A stretch of 52,169 nucleotides of DNA from Ornithinibacter sp. Its GTDB lineage: Bacteria; Actinomycetota; Actinomycetes; Actinomycetales; Dermatophilaceae. Under the pieces are notes generated by a model, which was given only the letters and a program-made list of their open reading frames with translations, ran no database searches and had not been told where the DNA came from. Numbering within the stretch: the first letter of the stretch is position 1; every line of letters starts with the position of its first letter. The stretch covers positions 1 through 52,169 of the forward strand of contig JAQSWG010000004.1 in assembly GCA_029266735.1 (NCBI GenBank), given 5' to 3'. Positions 9,501 through 18,046 of the stretch are shown piece after piece. Position numbers and translations under genes: made by a program.

Positions 9501-10096
9501 AGGAGGTCGTCGAGTCGCGCCCGGCGCGACCAGTAGACCGGCAGGATGTCGTCGAGCGCGTAGTCACGAGCGTCGCCGCTGCCGACGACGAGGCGTGCCA
9601 CCGGGGCGGTGGGGACTCCCGCGGACCTCAACAGCGCGGCATACGCGGCGATCTGGAGCAGGGCAGGAACGCTCGCGGTGCGCGCGAGCTTGGTGTCGCT
9701 GACGAGCCAGCCCTCCGCGGTGCGCTCGAGGAAGTCGGCGTGACCGACGAAGCCGCCGTCGAAGAACGTCGCCTGGTAGACCACCTCGGCGTCGGAGTGC
9801 AGCGCGTCGAGGGTCTCGGCGTGGGCTCGTTCAAGCTCGAGGCGGCTGTACCCCGGCCGGCCGAACTGCACGACGCGACCACGGTGCTCCGCGACGAGCC
9901 GGCGCAGCTCGGCCTGCTCGTGCTCGTTGCCCAGCTCGATGACCCGGGCCGCCATGGGGTCGTCCGGCACCTCCAGGCGCGACGCCCGACCGAGGGCGAC
10001 GTCGAGCTCGCGAACGAGCGCGAACTCGCAGCCTGCGGCCGTGCGCAGGTCGCTCGCGCTCAGAACGAGGCGACGGTCGTCGCCGAGGAGGAACAT
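6521..10096 (-). CDS. TM0106-family RecB-like nuclease fused to SF1 helicase
   Basis: 1,191 residues in three parts. (1) About 1-270: a RecB-type nuclease with VGHADFLER, SDTKLAR and QIAAYAALL, plus four cysteines (GCEF near the N-terminus and CGRCEAC near 245) spaced as in Fe-S nucleases of the AddB/Cas4 type. (2) About 310-480: an RNase H-like domain starting FFDFEGD. (3) About 680-1170: a superfamily 1 helicase with Walker A GPPGTGKT (~794), VVVDEAGQ, GDPQQLPQ, TPYNAQV and VDKFQGQE. It likely processes DNA ends or branched DNA. A longer open frame continues through the mannosyltransferase gene, but ATG 10096 begins the conserved domain. The in vivo role is unknown for the family. Confidence 0.88.
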   Translation of the reverse strand: MFLLGDDRRLVLSASDLRTAAGCEFALVRELDVALGRASRLEVPDDPMAARVIELGNEHEQAELRRLVAEHRGRVVQFGRPGYSRLELERAHAETLDALHSDAEVVYQATFFDGGFVGHADFLERTAEGWLVSDTKLARTASVPALLQIAAYAALLRSAGVPTAPVARLVVGSGDARDYALDDILPVYWSRRARLDDLLADHGRSVEAATWGDPRWLACGRCEACEPEVEAAGDLLLVAGMRGPTRRRLLDVGVGTVEQLALRTDPVPDVREATLTRLREQARLQLEQEADGVVRSEVVDADPLLRLPRRSAGDVFFDFEGDPLWHERGSSTWGLEYLFGIVEVDTGEPVFRTFWAHGRDEERQALVDFVAWLEARRRRWPDLHVYHYAPYETSAVLRLAARHGVCEDEVDQLLRDGVFVDLYAVVRSAVRVSQRSYSIKKLEPLYMAARDAAVTNAADSIVVYHQFMAARVAERADDAAQLLAEIAAYNRDDCISTWRLREWLLEQGAAARPIAADALTPASVEALPAQTPSDQRLALMRLESLLRERLRGVRPHQRTAEQQAVALVASSVLFHAREDKPVWQAHFERLRTPVGSWRSAEGVFLVESGEVVEDWHKDTPRQRPRRTLRLHGEPMRGVPAGPGDEVSVVYCDPPPLGVTTLPGHCNARSSATVSIVEVTDRLSPNGRLHQSLLVEELQPKDGGGHLDLPAALVPSRVLSTRPIDNALAEVAQQVVDGGHVLPRTSGIELLLRRPPRLRTGAPLPVVGTGPTRHIDAITTALLESDDSYLAVQGPPGTGKTYVGSRVIARLVLDHGWRVGVTSQGHKAVENVLRAVVAAGVPPELVGKATKDTVDPCWTSLRHADDLAAFAAGHRDAGHGYVVGGTAWDLTNTQRVERGQLDLVVVDEAGQFSLAKTLACSVAGARLLLLGDPQQLPQVSQGTHPDPVDASALGWLIGDDPVLPAELGYFLETTWRMHPALTTPVSRLSYAGQLRSEEAVTSLRRLDGVDPGLHVRLVEHRENSTWSPEEAEAVLDVIHDVLGRTWDDPSERDDVGRAVGPRPLGQTDVLVITPYNAQVGTLRRCLDDAGLTGVAVGTVDKFQGQEAPVAILSMAASAPADVSRGMGFLLDRHRLNVAVSRGQHCAFLVRSAVLTEFAPRTPDELIALGAFLGLCASAVTTEHVGSPEPVPA

Positions 10097-10158
10097 GACC
10101 GGAAACCTACCGACGCCCACCGACAGCGCTGGGCGCCCCGCCGTGGCGGGCCCACAGC

Positions 10159-11718
10159 TCAGATCCAGCTCGGGAACCACATCCGCCAGCGCCACTGGTC
10201 GTAGGGGATGGTCTCGGCGACGTAGACAGGGTGGAAGAACGCGAAGAGCGCCAGGGTCAGCAGGAGGTACCCCCCCACGACGAGCCATCGGCGTCGCCAC
10301 CTCTCCGGGTCGTTCTCGCGACGGCCCACCCAGAGCCCGAGGACGAAGGTGACGGCCAGCACGACCCACGGCTCGAACGCGACCGCGTAGAAGGTGAAGA
10401 TCGTGCGGTCCTGGTACACGAACCAGGGGAGGTACCCGCCGACGAGGCCGGCCGCGATGGCACCTGCGCGCCAGTCGCGGCGCACCAGCCACCACCAGGC
10501 GACGACGAGCAGCGCGAGCACGGCCACCCACCACAGCGTGACCGTGCCGATGGGGTTGATCGCCTGGGAGCACTGGTCGACGGTGCAACCGTCCTCGCCC
10601 CGGGCCACCCCCTCGTAGTAGAAGGACGTGGGCCGGGTCTGCACGAGCCAGGACCACGGGTTCGACTCGTAGGGATGCGGCGTCTGGAGCGTGGTGTTGA
10701 ACCGGTACGCGTCCTGGTGGTAGACGACCCAGTTGCGCAGGACCGCAGGCAGCCACTGGACCCCCTCCCCGGGATGGAAGGTGTGCCACCGGCGGTGGTA
10801 GCCGATGTCCGTGAGGAACCAGCCCGTCCACGACAGGACGTAGACGACAACGGTGGTCCCCACGAGGGCGAGCGCGGCCCAGGGGCCGTCCATGAGGAGG
10901 CTCCCCTGCCCCCAGCGCCGGATGCCGGCCGCCCGCCGGGCCCCCATGTCCCACCAGACCGTCAGCAGGCCGAACGCCGCGACGAAGAACAGCCCCGACC
11001 ACTTGGTCCCGGTGCACAGCCCCAGCGAGAGACCAGCCGCCCAGCGCCACGGCCGCCAGCCGAGCCAGGGTCCGCCCCCCTGGGGCCACGTGCCACGGGG
11101 CAGGGCCCCGACCTTTCCGGCGAGGATCTCCCGGCTCCGGTCGCGGTCGACGAGCAGCGCCGCGAACCCGCACAGGGCGAAGAACATGACGACGATGTCG
11201 AGGATCCCCGTGCGCGACATGACAAAGTGCGAGCCCTCGAAGGCGATGAGGAACGCCGCCACGCACCCGAGCGCCGTGGACCCGAACATCCGCCTGGCCG
11301 CTCGGCCCACGACGAGGATGGAGAGGGTGCCGAGAAGGGCGACCGAGAACCGCCAGCCCCAGCCGGAGCCGACGCCGAGCAGGCCCTCCCCGGCGGCGAT
11401 CACCCACTTGCCGACGGGCGGATGGACGACCATGTCGCCGTTGACCGTGGAGAAGACGTTCGGGTTGCCACCGGTGAAGGCGTCGTCGGGCTTCTTCAGC
11501 GAGTCCAACACCCGCATCTCGACCCCGAAGCGGAGCAGCGAGTACCCCTGCTTGACGTAGTACGTCTCGTCGAAGACCAGGGCGTGCGGCCGATCCAGGT
11601 TCCAGAACCGGAGCACGCCACCGACGACGGCGATGGCAGCCGGGCCCACCCACCCCCACAGCCGGTCCGTCGGCCGGTGCCCGAGCAGGCGTGCACGCAG
11701 CTCGTCGGTCCGGGTCAC
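10159..11718 (-). CDS. pmt: Dolichyl/polyprenyl-phosphate-mannose protein mannosyltransferase
   Basis: A 519-residue polytopic GT39 enzyme that transfers mannose from polyprenyl-phosphate-mannose to Ser/Thr of secreted proteins during Sec export. The loop-1 acidic pair FDETYYVKQG and the HPPVGKW motif are present, with about ten membrane helices and a C-terminal FFHPVY..WRWRMWFPSW end typical of the actinobacterial PMT family. The start is GTG at 11718, six bases after a TAGGAT hexamer (11725-11730), so it is probably leaderless. It is divergent from rsmI, the usual arrangement in actinobacteria. Confidence 0.93.
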   Translation of the reverse strand: MTRTDELRARLLGHRPTDRLWGWVGPAAIAVVGGVLRFWNLDRPHALVFDETYYVKQGYSLLRFGVEMRVLDSLKKPDDAFTGGNPNVFSTVNGDMVVHPPVGKWVIAAGEGLLGVGSGWGWRFSVALLGTLSILVVGRAARRMFGSTALGCVAAFLIAFEGSHFVMSRTGILDIVVMFFALCGFAALLVDRDRSREILAGKVGALPRGTWPQGGGPWLGWRPWRWAAGLSLGLCTGTKWSGLFFVAAFGLLTVWWDMGARRAAGIRRWGQGSLLMDGPWAALALVGTTVVVYVLSWTGWFLTDIGYHRRWHTFHPGEGVQWLPAVLRNWVVYHQDAYRFNTTLQTPHPYESNPWSWLVQTRPTSFYYEGVARGEDGCTVDQCSQAINPIGTVTLWWVAVLALLVVAWWWLVRRDWRAGAIAAGLVGGYLPWFVYQDRTIFTFYAVAFEPWVVLAVTFVLGLWVGRRENDPERWRRRWLVVGGYLLLTLALFAFFHPVYVAETIPYDQWRWRMWFPSWI

Positions 11719-11730
11719 CGGGTCATCCTA
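11719..11730 (-). promoter_or_regulatory. Leaderless promoter of pmt
   Basis: On the minus strand TAGGAT (11730-11725) is followed by six bases and the GTG start. The spacing puts the transcript start at or next to the start codon. No ribosome site is present. Confidence 0.6.
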
Positions 11731-11782
11731 GGTCGGTGACCGGGGCCGATCCCCGGCCCGGGGTGCGTGCGAGGATCGGCGC

Positions 11783-12634
11783 ATGAGCGGCGGCGTCCTC
11801 GTCCTGGCAGCGACCCCGATCGGCGACTCCCGCGACGCGGCCCCGCGCCTCGCGGACGAGCTGCGCACCGCCGACGTCGTCGCGGCCGAGGACACCCGCC
11901 GGCTGCGCCGCCTCTGCCGGGACCTCGACGTCACCCCGAGCGGCCGCGTCCTCTCGTTCCACGAGCACAACGAGGCCGAGCGAATACCCGAGCTGGTCGA
12001 ACGACTGCGCGCGGGGGACCGGGTCCTCGTCGTGACGGATGCCGGGATGCCGTCGGTCTCCGACCCCGGCTACCGCCTCGTGCGCGCGGCGGTCGCTGTC
12101 GACATCCGGGTCACCGGCGTGCCGGGGCCCTCGGCGGTCCTCCTGGCCCTGGCCGTGTCCGGCCTCCCGGTCGACCGGTTCTGCTTCGAGGGATTCCTGC
12201 CGCGTCGTTCCGGTGAGCGGTCCGGTGCCCTCGGTGCGCTGGTGGGCGAGCCCCGCACGATGGTGTTCTTCGAGGCACCCCACCGGCTGGCGCGCACGTT
12301 GGAGTCCATGGTGCAGGTGTTCGGCGCCGACCGGCAGGGCGCGGTGTGCCGCGAGCTCACGAAGACGTACGAGGAGGTCCGTCGGGGCACCCTCCACGAG
12401 CTGCTCGACTGGACGTCGGACGGGGTGCGCGGAGAGGTCACCCTCGTCGTCGGGGGTGCCTCCGCGCCGGCCGCCGACGTCGACGGCGAGGTGGCCGGGA
12501 TCCGCGAGAGGGTCGCGGCGGGCGAGCGGCTCAAGGACGTGACCGCCGAGGTCGCGGCGGCGACCGGGTTGTCGAGGAAGGCGCTGTACGACGCCGTGGT
12601 CTCCCGGCCTCGTAGCCGACCCGAGCGGACGTGA
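11783..12634 (+). CDS. rsmI: 16S rRNA (cytidine1402-2'-O)-methyltransferase RsmI
   Basis: A 283-residue tetrapyrrole-methylase-fold enzyme that uses S-adenosylmethionine to methylate the ribose of C1402 in the ribosomal P site. Seen: the N-terminal LVLAATPIGD, AEDTRR, SFHEHNE, VTDAGMPSVSDPGY, the GPSA SAM-binding turn, and GFLPRR, all hallmarks of RsmI. The C-terminal AAATGLSRKALYDAV helix pair is the extra domain of the family. The ATG follows GAGGATCGGCGC, readable either as a ribosome site or a weak -10. It reads away from pmt, and sdhC follows 99 bases later. Confidence 0.96.
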   Translation: MSGGVLVLAATPIGDSRDAAPRLADELRTADVVAAEDTRRLRRLCRDLDVTPSGRVLSFHEHNEAERIPELVERLRAGDRVLVVTDAGMPSVSDPGYRLVRAAVAVDIRVTGVPGPSAVLLALAVSGLPVDRFCFEGFLPRRSGERSGALGALVGEPRTMVFFEAPHRLARTLESMVQVFGADRQGAVCRELTKTYEEVRRGTLHELLDWTSDGVRGEVTLVVGGASAPAADVDGEVAGIRERVAAGERLKDVTAEVAAATGLSRKALYDAVVSRPRSRPERT

Positions 12635-12720
12635 GGCCGACCGGCACACCCGCAGGTAACGGGGCGAATCTCACATTGCACAGCGGTGGTCGCGGCCTCG
12701 CCCCGGTGGGTGGCCGCGAC

Positions 12721-12726
12721 TACCCT
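12721..12726 (+). promoter_or_regulatory. -10 element of sdhC (leaderless)
   Basis: TACCCT stands seven bases before the GTG start of sdhC, with no ribosome site between. This decides the start at 12734 over an in-frame GTG at 12686. Confidence 0.6.
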
Positions 12727-12733
12727 GCCTTTC

Positions 12734-13441
12734 GTGGCCACAACGACTGCTCCCTCCCGTCCGGCGTCGGCCCGCCGCACCACCATCGCCCTGAAGGTCC
12801 TCATGGCGGTGACGGGGCTGGTGTTCGTCGGCTACCTGCTGTTGCACATGTACGGCAACCTCAAGGCGCTCAGCGGCGAGCAGGCGTTCAACGTCTACGC
12901 CGAGCACCTGCGGACCTTCGGGGAGCCGATCCTCCCCTACGGCGGGCTGCTCTGGATCGTGAGGGTGGTGCTCATCGTCAGTCTTGTCGGTCACGGCCAC
13001 GCGGCGTTCGCGCTGTGGGCGCGTGCCGGCAACGCGCGCCGCACGAAGTATGCCGCCGGCAAGGCCGCGCTGCGCACCGCCTGGATGCGGTGGGGTGGGG
13101 TCTTCCTGCTGCTCTTCCTCGTCTGGCACCTCCTGCACTTCACGGTGGTCAAGATCTCGCCCAACCCCGACGCCACCGGCCCCGACGTGGTGAACAACCC
13201 CCACCGGCTGCTCGTCGCGAGCTTCCAGGTGTGGTGGATGACCCTGATCTACGTCCTCGCGATGATCGCCCTCGCCCTCCACCTCTCCCACGGCGTCTTC
13301 AGCGCCATGCAGACGCTCGGCTGGACCAACAGCGCGGCCTCCTACCGCCGGGCGAAGCTGCTCGGTCACGCGTCCGCCGTCGTCATCGCCGGTGGGTTCC
13401 TCATCCCGCCGCTCGCCATCGTTTTCGGTCTGATCCAGTGA
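12734..13441 (+). CDS. sdhC: Succinate dehydrogenase cytochrome b subunit
   Basis: 235 residues with five membrane helices, the B-type (SdhC/FrdC) cytochrome b558 anchor that binds two haems and quinone. Candidate haem histidines sit in [25 protein letters not shown] and LALHLSHG. No separate SdhD follows, consistent with a single large anchor subunit. It passes electrons from SdhB to menaquinone, or the reverse. The GTG at 12734 is preferred because of the -10 at correct leaderless distance. sdhA follows within 14 bases. Confidence 0.9.
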   Translation: MATTTAPSRPASARRTTIALKVLMAVTGLVFVGYLLLHMYGNLKALSGEQAFNVYAEHLRTFGEPILPYGGLLWIVRVVLIVSLVGHGHAAFALWARAGNARRTKYAAGKAALRTAWMRWGGVFLLLFLVWHLLHFTVVKISPNPDATGPDVVNNPHRLLVASFQVWWMTLIYVLAMIALALHLSHGVFSAMQTLGWTNSAASYRRAKLLGHASAVVIAGGFLIPPLAIVFGLIQ

Positions 13442-13454
13442 AGGCAGTGTGACC

Positions 13455-15455
13455 ATGTTCGGGAAGACCGAGAACGCCGGTGTCGTCCACGGCCTCTACA
13501 CCGATGGCGAGCCGATCGCCGACACCAAGGCGCCTGCCGGACCGATCGCCGACATGTGGAGGACCCGCCAGTTCGAGGCCGCACTGGTCAACCCGTCGAA
13601 CCGGCGCAAGCTCGACGTCATCATGGTGGGCACCGGTCTCGCGGGCGCCTCGGGGGCGGCGACGCTCGGCGAGGCGGGGTACAACGTCAAGGTCTTCTGC
13701 TACCAGGACAGCCCGCGACGCGCGCACTCCATCGCGGCACAGGGGGGCATCAACGCCGCGAAGAACTACAAGGAGGACGGCGACTCCGTGTACCGCCTCT
13801 TCTACGACACCGTCAAGGGAGGCGACTACCGCGCTCGGGAGTCGAACGTGTACCGGCTCGCGGAGGTGAGCGCCAACATCATCGACCAGTGCGTGGCGCA
13901 GGGGGTGCCGTTCGCCCGCGAGTACGGGGGCCTCCTCGACAACCGTTCGTTCGGTGGTGTGCAGGTGTCACGCACCTTCTACGCGCGCGGCCAGACGGGG
14001 CAGCAGCTCCTCATCGGCGCGTACCAGGCGCTGGAGCGGCAGGTCGCCGAGGGCACCGTGCAGCAGTTCAGCCGGCACGAGATGCTCGAGCTCATCGTCG
14101 TCGACGGGAGGGCTCGCGGCATCATCGCCCGCGACCTCGTCACCGGCGCGATCGAGACCCACGTCGCCGACGCCGTCGTGCTCGCCAGCGGCGGCTACGG
14201 CAACGTCTTCTTCCTCTCGACGAACGCCATGGGCTCCAACGTCACCGCGACCTGGCGGGCCCACCGCAAGGGTGCCTACATGGCCAACCCGTGCTACACC
14301 CAGATCCACCCGACCTGCATCCCCGTGTCCGGCGAGCACCAGAGCAAGCTGACCCTGATGTCGGAGTCGCTGCGCAACGACGGCCGGATCTGGGTGCCGA
14401 AGAACCGCGAGGACTGCGACAAGGACCCCCGGGACATCCCCGAGGAGGACCGCGACTACTACCTGGAGCGGATCTACCCGAGCTTCGGCAACCTCGTGCC
14501 CCGGGACATCGCGTCTCGGCAGGCGAAGAACGTGTGCGACGACGGGCGGGGGGTCGGTCCCCTGGTGGGTGACTTCCGACGGGGGGTCTACCTCGACTTC
14601 TCCGACGCCATCCAGCGCCTCGGCGCCGCGGCCGTGGAGGCGAAGTACGGCAACCTCTTCGACATGTACGCCCGGATCACGGGCGAGAACCCCTACCAGG
14701 TCCCCATGCGGATCTACCCGGCGGTGCACTACGTCATGGGCGGCCTGTGGGTGGACTACGACCTCCAGTCCACGATCCCCGGGCTCTTCGTCACGGGGGA
14801 GGCCAACTTCTCGGACCACGGCGCCAACCGGCTCGGCGCCTCGGCGCTCATGCAGGGTCTGGCCGACGGCTACTTCGTCCTGCCCAACACGATCCGCGAC
14901 TACCTCGCCAAGGGTCCGTTCACGCCTCTCGCGGCCGACGACCCGGCCGTGGCCGAGGCGCGGGGCTCCGTCGAGCGCCGCACGGCGCGCCTCCTGGAGA
15001 TCAACGGTGAGCGCAGTGTCGACTCCTTCCACAAGGAGCTCGGCATGATCATGTGGGAGTACTGCGGGATGGAGCGCACCGAGGAGGGGCTGCTCAAGGC
15101 CGTCGACCTCATTCGCGGTCTGCGCGAGGAGTTCTGGCGCAACGTCCGTGTGCTCGGGTCGGCCGACACCCTCAACCAGAGCCTCGAGAAGGCCGGCCGC
15201 GTCGCCGACTTCCTCGAGCTCGGGGAGCTCATGTGCATCGACGCCCTGCACCGGCGGGAGTCGTGCGGCGGTCACTTCCGGGCGGAGTCACAGACCGAGG
15301 ACGGGGAGGCCATGCGCAACGACGACGACTTCCTCTACGTCGCGGCGTGGGAGTTCCACGGTGGGGACGGGGACGGCGAGATGGGGACGCCGGTCCTGCA
15401 CAAGGAGGACCTCGTCTACGAGGCCATCGAGCTGAAGCAGCGGAGCTACAAGTGA
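13455..15455 (+). CDS. sdhA: Succinate dehydrogenase/fumarate reductase flavoprotein subunit
   Basis: 666 residues. The FAD-binding Rossmann motif [19 protein letters not shown], the flavin-histidine region [16 protein letters not shown], the dicarboxylate-site HPTCIP and the C-terminal FAD motif [17 protein letters not shown] are all intact. It oxidises succinate to fumarate on the cytoplasmic face; the insertion pattern and length match the B-type enzymes of actinobacteria. ATG 13455 is used; GTG 13449, two codons earlier, is equally possible because AAGG at 13441 serves both. It is the middle gene of sdhCAB. Confidence 0.96.
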   Translation: MFGKTENAGVVHGLYTDGEPIADTKAPAGPIADMWRTRQFEAALVNPSNRRKLDVIMVGTGLAGASGAATLGEAGYNVKVFCYQDSPRRAHSIAAQGGINAAKNYKEDGDSVYRLFYDTVKGGDYRARESNVYRLAEVSANIIDQCVAQGVPFAREYGGLLDNRSFGGVQVSRTFYARGQTGQQLLIGAYQALERQVAEGTVQQFSRHEMLELIVVDGRARGIIARDLVTGAIETHVADAVVLASGGYGNVFFLSTNAMGSNVTATWRAHRKGAYMANPCYTQIHPTCIPVSGEHQSKLTLMSESLRNDGRIWVPKNREDCDKDPRDIPEEDRDYYLERIYPSFGNLVPRDIASRQAKNVCDDGRGVGPLVGDFRRGVYLDFSDAIQRLGAAAVEAKYGNLFDMYARITGENPYQVPMRIYPAVHYVMGGLWVDYDLQSTIPGLFVTGEANFSDHGANRLGASALMQGLADGYFVLPNTIRDYLAKGPFTPLAADDPAVAEARGSVERRTARLLEINGERSVDSFHKELGMIMWEYCGMERTEEGLLKAVDLIRGLREEFWRNVRVLGSADTLNQSLEKAGRVADFLELGELMCIDALHRRESCGGHFRAESQTEDGEAMRNDDDFLYVAAWEFHGGDGDGEMGTPVLHKEDLVYEAIELKQRSYK

Positions 15456-15460
15456 CACGC

Positions 15461-15503
15461 GGGCGGCTCCGCCCTCCGCGCCCCCACGACGGTCGACGAC
15501 CGT
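15461..15503. other. Two small hairpins between sdhA and sdhB
   Basis: GGGCGG-CT-CCGCCC (15461-15474) and ACGGTC-GAC-GACCGT (15489-15503) are exact dyads in the 70-base spacer. They may tune the sdhA:sdhB ratio through mRNA stability. No T-run follows, so full termination is not expected. Confidence 0.4.
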
Positions 15504-15525
15504 CCACGACGCAAGGATTGAGCGC

Positions 15526-16269
15526 ATGAACCTCACGCTGAGGATCTGGCGGCAGGCCGGTCCTCGCCACCAGGGCGAGCTGAGAACGTACAAGGTCAAG
15601 GACATCAGCCCCGACATGAGCTTCCTCGAGATGCTCGACGTGCTCAACGAGCAGCTCAATGCTGCCGGTGAGGAGCCCATCGCCTTCGACTCAGACTGTC
15701 GTGAGGGCATCTGCGGCACCTGTGGGCTGATGATCTCCGGCGAGGCCCACGGGCCGGAGAAGACGACGACCTGCCAGCTGCACATGCGCAGCTTCTCCGA
15801 CGGGGAGGTCATCACGATCGAGCCGTGGCGCGCGAACGCCTTCCCCGTCATCAAGGACCTCGTCGTCGACCGCGGCGCGTTCGACCGGATCATCCAGGCC
15901 GGCGGTTACATCTCCGTGAACACCGGGTCCGCTCCTGACGCCCACGCGACCCCCGTGCCCAAGCGGAACGCCGACCGTGCGTTCCAGGCGGCCGAGTGCA
16001 TCCAGTGCGGCGCCTGCGTGGCCGCCTGTCCCAACGCCAGCGCCATGCTCTTCCTCGGCTCGAAGGTCACCCACCTCGCCGAGCTGCCCCAGGGCCAGCC
16101 GGAGCGGATGGCGAGGGTCGTCAAGATGGTCGACCAGCACGACGCCGAGGGCTTCGGTGGGTGCACGAACGTCGGAGCGTGCTCGCAGGCATGCCCCAAG
16201 GGCATCCCGCAGGACGTCATCTCCACGCTGAACTTCGACCTGCGTACCGCGCTCCGCGGCAACCGCTGA
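15526..16269 (+). CDS. sdhB: Succinate dehydrogenase iron-sulfur subunit
   Basis: 247 residues. The N-terminal ferredoxin domain has the [2Fe-2S] ligands in CREGICGTC plus a later Cys (TTTCQLH). The C-terminal domain has [13 protein letters not shown] and [14 protein letters not shown] for the [4Fe-4S] and [3Fe-4S] clusters. It wires SdhA flavin to SdhC haems. ATG 15526 follows an AAGGA site. It ends 21 bases before the stop of the convergent CPBP gene. Confidence 0.96.
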   Translation: MNLTLRIWRQAGPRHQGELRTYKVKDISPDMSFLEMLDVLNEQLNAAGEEPIAFDSDCREGICGTCGLMISGEAHGPEKTTTCQLHMRSFSDGEVITIEPWRANAFPVIKDLVVDRGAFDRIIQAGGYISVNTGSAPDAHATPVPKRNADRAFQAAECIQCGACVAACPNASAMLFLGSKVTHLAELPQGQPERMARVVKMVDQHDAEGFGGCTNVGACSQACPKGIPQDVISTLNFDLRTALRGNR

Positions 16270-16290
16270 TCGCCCACCGGCCCGGTCCGC

Positions 16291-17034
16291 TCACAGCCAG
16301 GCGAGCCGGTCCCTGAGCAGCGCGTAGCCGACGAAGGCGACGACGTCGAGGACGGTGTGGGCGACGACGAGCGGCATGACGCGTCGGGTGCGTGTGTACA
16401 CCCACCCGAAGACGAGCCCCATGACGAGGTTGCCGAGGAACCCGCCGAACCCCTGGTACAGGTGGTAGCAGCCGCGGACCACGGCGCTGGTGATGATGAC
16501 CTGCCAGGTGCCCCAACCCGCCTGACCCCACCGGCGGAAGAGGTAGCCCACCATGACCACCTCCTCGAGCACGGCGTTCTGGGCCGCTGCGAGCACCAGC
16601 ACCGGCACGGTCCACCACGCCTCGGTGAGGTTGCTCGCCGCTACCGTCGTGTTGAGGTCGAGGGCCTTGGCCAGTGCGTAGAGGCCGAGACCCGGGATGC
16701 CGATCGCCGCGGCGAGGAGTGCACCGCGAAGAAGGTCCTGGCCCGGTCGGCGGAGGTCGAAGCCCATCCGGTGTCGGGCCTCGGGATCGCCGCGCTGCAG
16801 GAGGTGCAGGGCGAGCACCACGGGCACGAGGGCGAGGACGATGCCGGTGAGCTGGTAGGCGAGGTCGAGCCAGGGTCGGTCGGGGGTGACCGACGTGTTC
16901 AACGCGGATGTCTGACGAGCGAGCGACTCGGCTCGGGTCAGCCGGTCGACGATCCGCAGCAGGGACCAGATCGCCGAGGCGCCCAAGGAGACCCCGAGAA
17001 CCAGCAGGGTCTCGGTGAGGTGCTGGCGCCGCAT
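16291..17034 (-). CDS. CPBP-family intramembrane protease-like protein
   Basis: 247 residues, about eight membrane helices, with the Abi/CPBP (Rce1-like) domain in the C-terminal half. Motif 1 is EEVVMVG: the paired glutamates are there but the usual Arg of EExxxR is Val. Motif 2 has YHLYQGF and motif 3 VAHTVLD, which supply the His ligands. A glutamate-based intramembrane protease or a prenyl-protein/peptide processing role is inferred only from the family. ATG 17034 is chosen because TACCCT (17042-17047) precedes it by seven bases; the frame stays open to 17442 without other support. It is divergent from the lipoprotein gene. Confidence 0.8.
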   Translation of the reverse strand: MRRQHLTETLLVLGVSLGASAIWSLLRIVDRLTRAESLARQTSALNTSVTPDRPWLDLAYQLTGIVLALVPVVLALHLLQRGDPEARHRMGFDLRRPGQDLLRGALLAAAIGIPGLGLYALAKALDLNTTVAASNLTEAWWTVPVLVLAAAQNAVLEEVVMVGYLFRRWGQAGWGTWQVIITSAVVRGCYHLYQGFGGFLGNLVMGLVFGWVYTRTRRVMPLVVAHTVLDVVAFVGYALLRDRLAWL

Positions 17035-17041
17035 GCCCGAC

Positions 17042-17047
17042 AGGGTA
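17042..17047 (-). promoter_or_regulatory. -10 element of the CPBP gene (leaderless)
   Basis: Minus-strand TACCCT ends seven bases before ATG 17034; no ribosome site is seen between. Confidence 0.55.
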
Positions 17048-17225
17048 TGCCGCTGCTCCACCTCGCCCGCCGGGTCCAGCGACGCGCCGCCGCGCGTCCA
17101 CCTTGCCCGCCCGGGCCGGGCGGTGGGCCATTCATCGCCACGCGTGGTGGCCGTCACCTCCACGGCTGGCGGGGCGCCGCGACCTACGATGTCGGTCGGG
17201 TGGAAGCGAGGGAGAGGGCCGAACG

Positions 17226-17996
17226 ATGACCGCGTGCCGACGGGCCGCTGCACTGACCGCGCTCCTGGCGTGCATCGCGGTGTCGGGCTGCTCCGGGGAC
17301 GACGAGCCGGCGGAGGCGTCGACCCGCCCGACGGGGGCCGACTCGACGGGCACGTCCGGGACGCCGAGCGCGTCGGCGGCACCCACCGAGCCCGTGGGTC
17401 CGACGGTGGCGGAGGTGTTCCGAACGGCCCGGGCGGCGGCACTGTCCGCGGCGTCCGGACGCGTGACGGGCACCGTGCGCTATGAGGGCGAGCCGCTGAA
17501 GATCGACGTCGAGGGGGTCGCCGACGGCGCCAACCAGACGGTGTTCATCACGACCGAGGCAGGCGGCACGTCGGAGGTCGTCATGGTCGACGGCCGCTAC
17601 TGGCTCGGGGGTGACGAGGCGTTCTGGGCGCACCAGACCGGGGACCCGACCGCCGGCCGCGCCATGGTGGGCAAGTACGTCCCCATCGCGGAGTCCGACG
17701 CGACCGAGCTCGGGGCGTACACGCTGCGGGGCATCCTCACCGACTACTTCCAGCGCCCGGAGGTGACCGCCCTGGAGTCGGACGCGACCGAGGCGGTGGA
17801 GACGGACCTCGACGGCCGGGCGGCATACCTCCTGGGTTATGACGGCGGGCCGCGCCTGTGGGTTGCGGCCGACGGGAACGGCACGGTGCTCCGGGCGGTG
17901 GGGCCGAGGAGTGCGCCCTCGGACCTCGCATTCCGGAGCTGGGGACGCGCGAGGACCTTCACGCCGCCGCCGGCGTCGGTGGTCGTGGAGGGCTGA
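17226..17996 (+). CDS. Secreted lipoprotein, LolA/LppX-like
   Basis: 256 residues. A short signal peptide (positive MTACRRA, hydrophobic core) ends in a lipobox VSG-C at about Cys20, followed by a Thr/Ser/Ala-rich low-complexity linker to about residue 60. The rest (GRVTGTVRYEGEPLKIDVEG onward) alternates beta strands as in LppX/LprG/LolA-type half-barrels that bind lipids. I do not recognise a specific orthologue; lipid carriage is an inference from the predicted fold. GGGAGAGG precedes ATG 17226 and TACGAT around 17185 may be its -10. Confidence 0.75.
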   Translation: MTACRRAAALTALLACIAVSGCSGDDEPAEASTRPTGADSTGTSGTPSASAAPTEPVGPTVAEVFRTARAAALSAASGRVTGTVRYEGEPLKIDVEGVADGANQTVFITTEAGGTSEVVMVDGRYWLGGDEAFWAHQTGDPTAGRAMVGKYVPIAESDATELGAYTLRGILTDYFQRPEVTALESDATEAVETDLDGRAAYLLGYDGGPRLWVAADGNGTVLRAVGPRSAPSDLAFRSWGRARTFTPPPASVVVEG

Positions 17997-18046
17997 CTCC
18001 TGCGGAATCGCCCCGACCCGCGACGACGGCCTGCGCCGACCGCCGA

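Noticed and set aside
7166-10204. Plus-strand open frame of 1,012 codons opposite the TM0106 gene
   Set aside because: A shadow frame: low-complexity Gly/Arg/Asp sequence, no family resemblance, wrong codon-position GC.
10097-11659. Upstream extension of the TM0106 nuclease frame by about 520 codons
   Set aside because: It runs through the mannosyltransferase gene in another frame, lacks domains, and the conserved nuclease begins at ATG 10096.
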